Source: Streptomyces venezuelae (GTDB lineage: Bacteria; Actinomycetota; Actinomycetes; Streptomycetales; Streptomycetaceae). Taken from it: a DNA stretch of 64,000 nucleotides. The position numbers and the translations under genes were made by a program. This document shows positions 56,392 through 64,000 of this stretch, piece by piece. The notes under the pieces were generated by a model. It was not told where the DNA came from, did not search any database, and was given only the letters and a program-made list of their open reading frames with translations. Each line of letters opens with the position of its first letter. The stretch's first letter is position 1. Location: assembly GCF_008642355.1 (NCBI RefSeq), contig NZ_CP029193.1, positions 6,100,001 to 6,164,000 on the forward strand, in the 5' to 3' direction.

Positions 56392-57035
56392 CGTGCGACC
56401 TCCAGGCTCCGCTCGAGCAGCCGGAACAGGCCACTGATGGTGAATGTGATCACGAGGTAGCCGAGCGCCACCCAGAGGAACAGCCAGGCGATGGCGAAGC
56501 CCCGGTCGCTGAGGATCTTCTGCCAGCCGAACAGTTCCGTGACGCTGAAGGCGCCCGCGATGGCGGAGTTCTTCGTCAGGGCGATGAAGATGCTGCTCAG
56601 CGGCGGCAGGACGGTGCGCACGGCCTGGGGCAGGACGATCGTGCCGAGCGTCTGGAAGAACGTCATGCCGAGCGAGCGGGCCGCCTCGGCCTGCCCGAGC
56701 GGCACGGTGTTGATACCGGACCGTACGGCCTCGCAGACGAACGACGAGGTGTAGACGCTGAGTACGATCAGCGCCTTGGTCCAGGGGTCGAAGCCGAAGT
56801 CGAAGACCTGCGGCACGGCGAACCAGATGGTGAGGAAGAGCAGCGTCAGCGGCGTGTTCCGGAACAGGGTGACCCAGGCGGCGCCGAAGAACCGCAGCGG
56901 CGGTACCGGGGAGACCCGGAAACCGGCGAGCACGACGCCAAGGATCAGCGCGAGCACGCTGCTGGCCACGGTCAGCCAGACCGTGCCTATGAATCCCTCG
57001 CGGAATTCCGCGAAGTGGTCGAGCAGTACGTTCAC
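56388..57035 (-). CDS. gluC: Glutamate ABC transporter permease GluC
   Basis: About 215 residues with five predicted helices and the ATPase-contact loop EAARSLGMTFFQTLGTIVLP. The GTG at 57035 has GAGGA seven bases upstream. It forms a heterodimer with GluD in the known Corynebacterium system. It is separated from gluB by 120 bases that contain a strong hairpin. Confidence 0.93.
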   Translation of the reverse strand: MNVLLDHFAEFREGFIGTVWLTVASSVLALILGVVLAGFRVSPVPPLRFFGAAWVTLFRNTPLTLLFLTIWFAVPQVFDFGFDPWTKALIVLSVYTSSFVCEAVRSGINTVPLGQAEAARSLGMTFFQTLGTIVLPQAVRTVLPPLSSIFIALTKNSAIAGAFSVTELFGWQKILSDRGFAIAWLFLWVALGYLVITFTISGLFRLLERSLEVAR

Positions 57036-57080
57036 GGGGATGTCCTCGTGGGCGGCAGTGGTCGGGCAGGGTGAGCCGGC

Positions 57081-57108
57081 CCCCGTACGCACCGTGATGC
57101 GTACGGGG
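57081..57108 (-). promoter_or_regulatory. Intercistronic hairpin between gluB and gluC
   Basis: CCCCGTACGCA (57081-57091) and TGCGTACGGGG (57098-57108) form a perfect 11-base-pair stem with a six-base loop, 47 bases after the gluB stop. It may act as a partial terminator or as a block to 3' decay, giving more binding protein than permease. Confidence 0.6.
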
Positions 57109-57155
57109 ACCCGGTCAACTCACTGCCGGGGAGTGGGACGGACGGTTCGGCGCGG

Positions 57156-58076
57156 TCAGTAGCGCTCGAGGGCCGGCGGCTCGGTGTACTTGGACTTCGA
57201 CAGGCCGAGCGTCGCGTCGTACGCCTTCTTGTAGTCACCGTTCTTCTGGTGCGCCTCGACGGCGTCCGCCACGGCGTCGCGCAGGGCCTTGTCGTCCTTG
57301 CTCATGCCGATGCCGTACGGCTCCTTGGTGAAGGGCTTGCCGACGACCTTCAGCGCCTTCGGCTGCTGCGCCGCGTACCCCTTGAGGATGGCGTCGTCAG
57401 TGGTGACGGCGTCGACCTCCTTGTTGATGAGCTGCTGCACGCACTCGGAGTACTTGGCCAGCTCGACGGTCTTCGCGCCGTACTTCGACTTCTTGATCTC
57501 CTGGAGCGGAGTGGAGCCGACGATCGAGCAGACCTTCTTGCCCTTCACGGTGTCCGGACCGGTGATGTCGTTCTCATCCGAGCGGACGAGGAGGTCGGCG
57601 CCCGCCATGAAGTACGGACCGGCGAAGCCGACCTGCTTCTTGCGCTCGTCGTTGATCGTGTACGTGCCTACGTAGAGGTCGACGTCGCCCTTGGAGATGG
57701 TGGTCTCGCGGACGCCGGAGTCGATCGTCTTGAACTCGATCTGGTCGGGCTTGAAACCGAGGTCGGCGGCGACCATCTTGGCGATCTCGATGTCGAAGCC
57801 GGAGCGTTTGCCGGCGCTGTCCTTGAAGCCCAGGTACGGCTGGTCGTCCTTGGCGCCGATGACGAGCTTGCCGGCCTTCTGGGCCTTCTTCAGAACCGAG
57901 GAGTCGACCTTGACGTCGGACTTCACTTCGTACGTGGGCAGCTTGGGCGCGTTCTTGCCGCCGGTCGGGTCCTTCGGCTTGTCGCCGGCCGTACCCTCCT
58001 CGCCGCCGCATGCCGTGGCGGTCAGGGCGAGAGCGGCGACGACGGCCGCCGCGGCAGCGGACTTGCGGAGCTTCAT
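57156..58076 (-). CDS. gluB: Glutamate-binding lipoprotein GluB
   Basis: A 306-residue extracellular solute-binding protein of family 3. It has a basic start, a hydrophobic segment and the lipobox LTATAC, so it is membrane-anchored. The ligand-binding core includes RSGFDIEIAKMVAADLGF and KGDVDLYVGTYTINDERKK. AGAGG lies nine bases before the ATG at 58076 and abuts another ATG at 58085. gluA is upstream, gluC and gluD downstream. Confidence 0.95.
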   Translation of the reverse strand: MKLRKSAAAAAVVAALALTATACGGEEGTAGDKPKDPTGGKNAPKLPTYEVKSDVKVDSSVLKKAQKAGKLVIGAKDDQPYLGFKDSAGKRSGFDIEIAKMVAADLGFKPDQIEFKTIDSGVRETTISKGDVDLYVGTYTINDERKKQVGFAGPYFMAGADLLVRSDENDITGPDTVKGKKVCSIVGSTPLQEIKKSKYGAKTVELAKYSECVQQLINKEVDAVTTDDAILKGYAAQQPKALKVVGKPFTKEPYGIGMSKDDKALRDAVADAVEAHQKNGDYKKAYDATLGLSKSKYTEPPALERY

Positions 58077-58122
58077 GGTGAACATCCTCTGTTTCGACTG
58101 GTGTTGAGACGGCGTGGGAGCC

Positions 58123-58902
58123 TCAGTGCTTAAGGATCTTCGACAGGAAGTCCTTGGCCCGGTCGCTGCGCGGGTTGTTGAAGAACTGGTCCGGCACTGC
58201 CTCTTCGACGATGCGGCCGTCCGCCATGAAGACGACACGGTTGGCCGCGGAGCGTGCGAAGCCCATCTCGTGGGTGACGACGACCATCGTCATCCCGTCC
58301 CGGGCGAGCTGCTGCATGACCTCGAGGACCTCGTTGATCATCTCCGGGTCGAGCGCCGACGTGGGCTCGTCGAAGAGCATCACCTTGGGGTCCATCGCCA
58401 ACGCGCGCGCGATGGCCACGCGTTGCTGCTGGCCGCCGGAGAGCTGCGCGGGGTATTTGTCGGCCTGGGAGGCGACGCCGACCCGGTCGAGCAGACCGCG
58501 TGCCTTCGCCTCCGCCTCGGCCTTGCCGATCTTGCGCACCTTGGTCTGGCCCAGCGTCACGTTCTCGAGCACGGTCTTGTGCGCGAAAAGGTTGAAGGAC
58601 TGGAAGACCATGCCCACGTCCGCACGGAGCCTCGCGAGCTCCTTGCCCTCCTGGGGCAGCGGCTTGCCGTCGATCGAGATGCTTCCCGAATCGATCGTCT
58701 CCAGGCGGTTGACGGCACGGCACAGGGTCGACTTGCCGGACCCGGAGGGGCCGATCACGACGACGACCTCACCGCGGGCGATGGTCAGGTCGATGTCCTG
58801 GAGCACGTGCAGAGCGCCGAAGTGCTTGTTGACGTTCTTCAGCACGACCAGGTCGTCCGCCCCGGGCGGTATGGCGTCCTTGGTCACCGATACTTCGGTC
58901 AC
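58123..58902 (-). CDS. gluA: Glutamate ABC transporter ATP-binding protein GluA
   Basis: About 259 residues. The Walker [10 protein letters not shown], the Q-loop [10 protein letters not shown], the signature LSGGQQQR, Walker [14 protein letters not shown] and the H-loop THEMG are all intact. The GTG at 58902 (start MTEVSV) has GGAG nine bases upstream and matches S. coelicolor GluA as I recall it. An ATG at 58917 directly follows a GAGGAGG, which is too close to be ideal, but cannot be excluded. First gene of gluABCD. Confidence 0.93.
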   Translation of the reverse strand: MTEVSVTKDAIPPGADDLVVLKNVNKHFGALHVLQDIDLTIARGEVVVVIGPSGSGKSTLCRAVNRLETIDSGSISIDGKPLPQEGKELARLRADVGMVFQSFNLFAHKTVLENVTLGQTKVRKIGKAEAEAKARGLLDRVGVASQADKYPAQLSGGQQQRVAIARALAMDPKVMLFDEPTSALDPEMINEVLEVMQQLARDGMTMVVVTHEMGFARSAANRVVFMADGRIVEEAVPDQFFNNPRSDRAKDFLSKILKH

Positions 58903-59204
58903 GGCTTGTTGCTCCATCCTCCTCGGTTGGGAGGACAGTAATAACCCAGTGCGACCAGCGTCATTACATCTGAGGGGAAATTGAGCATAACGATCCGGCC
59001 GCAACCGGACACTCCGTGTGAAGAGGGTCCACGGAGTGCGTACCGGGTGGGTAACGGAACGTGCTCGTGACCTGAACCCCCTTGACGTGGTCCTTATGCA
59101 TCGGCGTGGATGCCTTGATGGCTCGCGTGTGGCTTCCTCGCGCGCGACCGCCGACCATGATGACCAGCCGCGACGGAACGACCGGTGAACTGGAGGGGGC
59201 CCCT

Positions 59205-59894
59205 ATGAGACTGCTTCTCGTCGAGGACGACGACCATGTGGCGGCCGCCCTCTCCGCGGTCCTCGCCCGGCACGGCTTCGACGTGAAGCACGCCCGCAAC
59301 GGCGAGGAAGCCCTGCAAGCTCTGCTGCCCGCGGAAACGCCCCCCTTCGGAGTGGTCCTCCTCGACCTGGGGCTGCCCGACCAGGACGGATACGAGGTGT
59401 GCGGCAAGATCCGCAAGCGCGGCTCGATACCCGTGATCATGGTGACGGCGCGCTCGGACGTACGCTCCCGGATCCATGGCCTCAACCTCGGAGCCGACGA
59501 CTACGTAGTGAAGCCGTACGACACCGGGGAACTCATCGCCCGCATCCACGCCGTCATCCGCCGGCCCACCCCCGGAGGCGCACCGGCATCCGAGGACAGC
59601 GAACTGCGTCTCGGGCAGGTGCACATCGAGCTGCCCACCCGGCAGGTCACCGTTGACGGTTCAGTCGTCCAACTGACCCGCAAGGAGTTCGACTTGCTCG
59701 CACTCCTCGCACAGCGCCCCGGAGTGGTCTTCCGGCGCGAGCAGATCATCAGCGAGGTGTGGCGCACCAGTTGGGAAGGGACCGGACGCACGCTGGAGGT
59801 GCACGTGGCCTCCCTGCGCTCCAAACTGCACATGCCCGCCCTGATCGAGACCGTGCGCGGCGTCGGCTACCGCCTCGTCGCCCCGGCCGCGTAG
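59205..59894 (+). CDS. OmpR/PhoB-family response regulator
   Basis: 229 residues: a receiver with the acidic pair in LLLVEDDDH, phospho-acceptor Asp54 (VVLLDLGLPDQDG) and Lys in VKPYD. A winged-helix output domain follows (VQLTRKEFDLLALLAQRPG, then SEVWRTSWEGTGRTLEVHVA). GGAGGGGG lies about five bases before the ATG. A histidine kinase follows after 16 bases. It may respond to conditions around the glutamate or TAXI transporter genes that flank it, but that is inferred from position only. Confidence 0.93.
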   Translation: MRLLLVEDDDHVAAALSAVLARHGFDVKHARNGEEALQALLPAETPPFGVVLLDLGLPDQDGYEVCGKIRKRGSIPVIMVTARSDVRSRIHGLNLGADDYVVKPYDTGELIARIHAVIRRPTPGGAPASEDSELRLGQVHIELPTRQVTVDGSVVQLTRKEFDLLALLAQRPGVVFRREQIISEVWRTSWEGTGRTLEVHVASLRSKLHMPALIETVRGVGYRLVAPAA

Positions 59895-59910
59895 CCAGGA
59901 GCAAGAACAG

Positions 59911-61326
59911 GTGCGTTCCCGCCTCCTCCCGCTGCTGATCGTCCTCATGGCGGGCGTACTGCTCGCACTCGGCTTCCCGCTCGCCGTCAGCGTCGCCGCG
60001 GCCCAGCAGCAGAAGGTGGTCGTCGACCGGATCGACGACACCGCGCGCTTCGCCTCGCTCGCACAGTTCGTCACCAAACGTCCCCGAGGTCCATCGGGAT
60101 CGGGCGGCACGGACGAGCGCCGCGAGACGCTGCAGAACGAACTGGACGACTACTACGACGTCTACGGCATCCGCGCGGGCGTCTTCTACCGCGACGACGG
60201 CGCCATGGCAAAGTCCCCGAGCGGCTGGTTCCTGCCCCGCCACGGCGCCCTGCGCGGCGCCTTCGAGGAGGCGCTGCGCTCCCGCGGCAGCCATGACCCG
60301 GAGCAGGTCTGGCCCTGGCAGCGAGGGCGACTCGCCGTCGCCTCCCCGGTGATCAAGGACGGGGACGTCATCGCGGTCGTCGTCACGGATTCGCCGACCG
60401 GACGCATGCGCTCCAAGACCCTGCACGGCTGGCTGCTCATCGCCGCGGGTGAATCGGCGGCGATGCTGCTGGCCGTCGGCGCGGCCCTGCGGCTCACCGG
60501 CTGGGTGCTGCGCCCGGTGCGGATCCTGGACGCGACCACGCACGACATAGCGACAGGGCGTCTCAAGTCCCGGGTCGCGGCGGCGGGCGGCCCACCGGAA
60601 CTACAGCGCCTCGCCCGTTCGTTCAACGAGATGGCCGACAACGTCCAGGACGTCCTGGAGCAGCAGCGTGCCTTCGTCGCCGACGCCTCCCACCAACTGC
60701 GCAACCCGCTCTCGGCGCTGCTGCTCCGCATCGAGCTCCTCGCCCTCGAACTGCCCGAGGGCAATGAAGAGGTCGCGTCGGTCCGCACCGAGGGCAAACG
60801 CCTGGCCCAGGTTCTGGACGATCTGCTCGACCTCGCGCTGGCCGAGCACGCCGCGGCGGACCTAAGCGTCGTCGACATCGGGGAGCTCACCGCCGAGCGC
60901 GTCGCCGCCTGGCGGCCGCTCGCCGACGAGCGGGGCGTGCGGCTCACGGGCGACTGCCCGGCCACCACGGGCTGGGCCGACCCGATCGCCCTCTCCAGCG
61001 CGCTGGACGCGGTGATCGACAACGCCCTGAAGTTCACGCCCGAGGGCGGGGACGTGCGGGTGGCGGTCGCGTCGAGCAACGGGACGACGACCGTCGTGGT
61101 CACCGACGGCGGGCCCGGCCTGACCGAGGACGAGCTCGCCCGCGTCGGCGACCGCTTCTGGCGCAGCAACCGTCACCAGAACGTGCAGGGCTCAGGGCTC
61201 GGCCTGTCCATCTCGCGGACGCTGCTCGCGGCGGGCGGCGGCTCCATCGCGTACGCACGCCACGAACCGCACGGCCTGCGGGTGACGGTCAGCATCCCGC
61301 GCAGCGAGCCTCCGGACACGGCCTGA
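59911..61326 (+). CDS. Membrane sensor histidine kinase
   Basis: 471 residues. A first membrane helix (about 6-32), an extracytoplasmic sensor of about 140 residues and a second helix (about 172-196) lead into a HAMP segment (RPVRILDATTHDIATGRLKS). HisKA has His261 (DASHQLRNPLSALL), and HATPase_c shows DNALKFTPEGG, DGGPGL and GSGLGLSIS. The GTG at 59911 has AGGAG ten bases upstream. It is the partner of the preceding response regulator. Confidence 0.93.
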   Translation: MRSRLLPLLIVLMAGVLLALGFPLAVSVAAAQQQKVVVDRIDDTARFASLAQFVTKRPRGPSGSGGTDERRETLQNELDDYYDVYGIRAGVFYRDDGAMAKSPSGWFLPRHGALRGAFEEALRSRGSHDPEQVWPWQRGRLAVASPVIKDGDVIAVVVTDSPTGRMRSKTLHGWLLIAAGESAAMLLAVGAALRLTGWVLRPVRILDATTHDIATGRLKSRVAAAGGPPELQRLARSFNEMADNVQDVLEQQRAFVADASHQLRNPLSALLLRIELLALELPEGNEEVASVRTEGKRLAQVLDDLLDLALAEHAAADLSVVDIGELTAERVAAWRPLADERGVRLTGDCPATTGWADPIALSSALDAVIDNALKFTPEGGDVRVAVASSNGTTTVVVTDGGPGLTEDELARVGDRFWRSNRHQNVQGSGLGLSISRTLLAAGGGSIAYARHEPHGLRVTVSIPRSEPPDTA

Positions 61327-61356
61327 CGAACGGCTCGGCGCCGCGCGGACGACGGG

Positions 61357-62352
61357 TCAGGGCTTGACCGAGCGGTAGTAGCGGCGCGCCCCTTTGTGCA
61401 GCGGGAGCGGGTCCGTGAAGAGCGCGGTGCGCAAGTCCACCACCTGCGCCGCGTGCACCTGGTCGCCGATGTGGTCGCGGCTGTCGATGACGGTGCGCGT
61501 CAGCTGCTCGGTGAGCGCGGGATCGGTGCGGTCCGTGGTCACCAGGAGATTCGCCACGGCCAGCGTCGGGACGGCGGACCCCTGCTGGGCCTCGGGATAC
61601 GCGTCCGCCGGCATCGTCGCGGCCCGGTAGTACCGCGAGCCGCCGCCCTGCTTGTGCAGCGCCTCCACGAGGTAACCCAGTTTCACCAGCCTGATGTCCA
61701 TCTTCTTGGAGAGGGCACGCACGGAGTTGGTCGGGAGCCCGCCGGACCAGAAGAACGCGTCGATGGAGCCGCTCTTCAGGAGACCGGGCATGGTGTCTAT
61801 CCCGGCGGATACCGGCTTGATGTCGGTTCCCGGTTCGAGGCCCGCGGCACTCAGCACCCGATCGGCTATGAGCCGCACCCCGGAGTGGTCCTGGCCCACC
61901 GCCACGCGCTTGCCGCGCAGGTCGGCGACGTCCTTGACCTTCGAGGACCGGGGCACGACGAGCTGGACGTAGTCGTCGTACAGGCGCGTGCAGCCACGCA
62001 GCCGGTACCAGCCCGGTGCGGCGTCCAGACGGTACGTCTCCACGGCGTCGGCCGCCGCGATGGTGAAGTCGGACTTCCCGGTGGCCACGCGCGCGACGTT
62101 CTGCTGCGAGCCCTCGCTGTTGAGGAGCTCGACGTCGACGTCCGGCATGTCCTTGGAGATCGCCGTCTCCAGGAGCTTGCCGTACCGCTCGTACACGCCT
62201 TCCCGTACGCCCGTGCTGAACGTGATCCGCCCGCTCGGGGAGTCCTCGCCCATGGGCAGCAGCCACCACATCAGCAGACCGAACACCACGAGGGCCGCGG
62301 CGGAACCCTGCAGAGCGCGGCGCCTGCTGATCTGGGGAAGTGCCTTGAGCAT
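61357..62352 (-). CDS. TAXI-family solute-binding protein
   Basis: 331 residues. An N-terminal basic stretch with RRR and one hydrophobic segment (AAALVVFGLLMWWLLPMG) act as a membrane anchor or uncleaved signal. The binding domain is of the TRAP-associated extracytoplasmic immunogenic type (STGVREGVYERYGKLLETAI, GSQQNVARVATGKSDFTIA, DLRGKRVAVGQDHSGVRLI, AFFWSGGLPTNSVRAL). No TRAP permease is adjacent. It converges on the histidine kinase with 30 bases between the stops, so it may be a sensory partner. Confidence 0.88.
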   Translation of the reverse strand: MLKALPQISRRRALQGSAAALVVFGLLMWWLLPMGEDSPSGRITFSTGVREGVYERYGKLLETAISKDMPDVDVELLNSEGSQQNVARVATGKSDFTIAAADAVETYRLDAAPGWYRLRGCTRLYDDYVQLVVPRSSKVKDVADLRGKRVAVGQDHSGVRLIADRVLSAAGLEPGTDIKPVSAGIDTMPGLLKSGSIDAFFWSGGLPTNSVRALSKKMDIRLVKLGYLVEALHKQGGGSRYYRAATMPADAYPEAQQGSAVPTLAVANLLVTTDRTDPALTEQLTRTVIDSRDHIGDQVHAAQVVDLRTALFTDPLPLHKGARRYYRSVKP

Positions 62353-62491
62353 GCGCGCGATCCTGCCAGCCCACTCACCGTGATGACCAGGGGAGAGGTC
62401 ACACCGGGCCGTCGCGCGGCCCGGCCCCCGGGTGCCGCGGTCGCAATCCGCGGGCACGCGCGCGTGGCGACCCCGTACCCTGGGGGGCGAG

Positions 62492-63982
62492 ATGAGCGCG
62501 AAGACTTACGAGGTGCGCACCTACGGGTGCCAGATGAACGTCCATGACTCCGAGCGGCTTTCCGGCCTCCTGGAGGACGCCGGCTACGAACGTGCGCCCG
62601 AAGGAGCCGACGGCGACGCCGACGTCGTCGTCTTCAACACGTGCGCCGTGCGCGAGAACGCCGACAACCGCCTGTACGGCAATCTCGGCCGCCTGGCGCC
62701 GATGAAGACCAAGCGGCCCGGGATGCAGATCGCCGTCGGCGGCTGTCTGGCGCAGAAGGACCGCGACACCATCGTCAAGCGGGCGCCCTGGGTCGACGTC
62801 GTCTTCGGCACCCACAACATCGGCAAGCTGCCGGTCCTTCTGGAGCGTGCCCGCGTCCAGGAAGAGGCGCAGGTCGAGATCGCCGAGTCGCTCGAGGCCT
62901 TCCCGTCGACGCTGCCGACCCGCCGTGAGAGCGCGTACGCGGCCTGGGTCTCCATCTCCGTCGGCTGCAACAACACCTGCACCTTCTGCATCGTGCCCGC
63001 GCTGCGCGGCAAGGAGAAGGACCGCAGGACCGGTGACATCCTCGCGGAGATCGAGGCGCTCGTCGGCGAGGGCGTCTCCGAGATCACCCTCCTCGGGCAG
63101 AACGTGAACGCGTACGGCTCGGACATCGGTGACCGCGAGGCCTTCAGCAAGCTCCTGCGGGCCTGCGGCAAGATCGACGGCCTGGAGCGCGTGCGCTTCA
63201 CCTCCCCGCACCCGCGCGACTTCACCGACGACGTCATCGCCGCCATGGCCGAGACGCCGAACGTGATGCCGCAGCTCCACATGCCGCTGCAGTCCGGCTC
63301 GGACCCGATCCTCAAGGCGATGCGCCGCTCCTACCGGCAGGATCGTTTCCTGGGCATCATCGAGAAGGTCCGCGCGGCCATGCCGGACGCGGCCATCTCG
63401 ACGGACATCATCGTGGGCTTCCCCGGCGAGACCGAGGAGGACTTCGAGCAGACGATGCACGTGGTCCGCGAGGCCCGCTTCGCGAACGCCTTCACCTTCC
63501 AGTACTCCAAGCGCCCCGGGACCCCGGCGGCCACCATGGAGGGCCAGATCCCCAAGGAGGTCGTCCGGTCGCGCTACGAGCGCCTGGTGGCCGTCCAGGA
63601 GGAGATCTCCTGGGAGGAGAACAAGAAGCAGGTCGGCCGCACCCTGGACCTCATGGTCGCCGAGGGCGAGGGCCGCAAGGACGGCGCCACCCACCGTCTC
63701 TCCGGCCGCGCACCCGACAACCGCCTGGTCCACTTCACCAAGCCGGACACCGAGGTGCGTCCCGGTGACGTCGTGACCGTCGAGATCACCTACGCCGCAC
63801 CGCACCACCTGCTCGCCGAGGGGGCCGTCCTCAACGTGCGTCCCACGCGCGCGGGCGACGCCTGGGAGAAGCGGAACACCGAGGCTGCCGCCAAGCCCGC
63901 GGGCGTGATGCTGGGCCTGCCGAAGATCGGCGCTCCGGCGCCGCTGCCGGTGACGACGGGCAGCGGCTGCGGCTGCGACTGA
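62492..63982 (+). CDS. miaB: tRNA-2-methylthio-N6-dimethylallyladenosine synthase MiaB
   Basis: A 496-residue radical-SAM methylthiotransferase that adds the methylthio group to i6A37 of tRNAs reading UNN codons. The UPF0004 cysteines are at 13, 51 and 85; the radical-SAM motif is C159-C163-C166 (CNNTCTFC), and a C-terminal TRAM domain follows. The tail ends in GSGCGCD, two extra cysteines of unknown meaning. The ATG at 62492 is used (upstream GGGGGGCGAG). It is the second methylthiotransferase in the window after rimO. Confidence 0.96.
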   Translation: MSAKTYEVRTYGCQMNVHDSERLSGLLEDAGYERAPEGADGDADVVVFNTCAVRENADNRLYGNLGRLAPMKTKRPGMQIAVGGCLAQKDRDTIVKRAPWVDVVFGTHNIGKLPVLLERARVQEEAQVEIAESLEAFPSTLPTRRESAYAAWVSISVGCNNTCTFCIVPALRGKEKDRRTGDILAEIEALVGEGVSEITLLGQNVNAYGSDIGDREAFSKLLRACGKIDGLERVRFTSPHPRDFTDDVIAAMAETPNVMPQLHMPLQSGSDPILKAMRRSYRQDRFLGIIEKVRAAMPDAAISTDIIVGFPGETEEDFEQTMHVVREARFANAFTFQYSKRPGTPAATMEGQIPKEVVRSRYERLVAVQEEISWEENKKQVGRTLDLMVAEGEGRKDGATHRLSGRAPDNRLVHFTKPDTEVRPGDVVTVEITYAAPHHLLAEGAVLNVRPTRAGDAWEKRNTEAAAKPAGVMLGLPKIGAPAPLPVTTGSGCGCD

Positions 63983-64000
63983 CGGAGCCGGCTCCGACCG

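Overview
The window is chromosomal DNA of a Streptomyces (or very close actinomycete). The signs are very high G+C with third-position GC bias, many GTG/TTG starts, Streptomyces-type rRNA sequences, a ThyX thymidylate synthase, the giant OsaA-type histidine kinase with its OsaB regulator, ClgR, a gluABCD operon, and the recA-recX block. As far as I recall, gene order follows the S. coelicolor SCO5737-SCO5787 neighbourhood; that comparison is from memory. There is no prophage, insertion sequence, CRISPR array or biosynthetic cluster. Most of the window is conserved core chromosome.

Layout. 0.1-5 kb: pnp, an M16 zinc protease, dapB and a small membrane protein, tightly packed. 5-9.8 kb: two small membrane proteins on the minus strand, then thyX, dapA and rnj (RNase J). 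9.8-15.5 kb: a complete 16S-23S-5S rRNA operon with leader, processing stem and terminator. 15.5-17.4 kb: a shrunken StrS-like aminotransferase, a lipoprotein esterase and tRNA-Thr(GGT). 17.4-26.9 kb: a signalling island of a kinase/PAS/GAF/PP2C phosphatase divergent from osaA (ten 92-residue HAMP-type repeats) and osaB. 27-35 kb: ftsK, a RodZ-like HTH membrane protein, rimO-pgsA-cinA, clgR and dpsB. 35-42 kb: a small membrane protein, an SDR oxidoreductase, and the repair pair nei2 and lhr. 42-43.8 kb: an araC-azlC-azlD locus that is plainly broken. 43.8-48.7 kb: a toroid-fold protein, DUF3046, an AI-2E-type permease, recA and recX. 48.8-55.1 kb: an HTH regulator with an orphan FtsX-type permease, a cysteine dioxygenase-rhodanese operon behind a cysteine-rich leader peptide, and a flavin monooxygenase. 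55.4-64 kb: gluABCD, a two-component system, a TAXI binding protein and miaB.

How the genes work together. The first block combines RNA turnover (pnp, rnj) with lysine/diaminopimelate synthesis (dapA, dapB). osaA/osaB and the neighbouring phosphatase form an osmotic/stress-signalling unit. lhr/nei2 and recA/recX are DNA-repair units. clgR and dpsB are stress genes. The most unusual items are the slippage-prone, multiply frameshifted araC-azlCD locus, the cysteine leader peptide with a candidate attenuator, a perfect hairpin just before the rnj ribosome-binding site, a hairpin between gluB and gluC, and an aminotransferase homologue that has lost its catalytic core.
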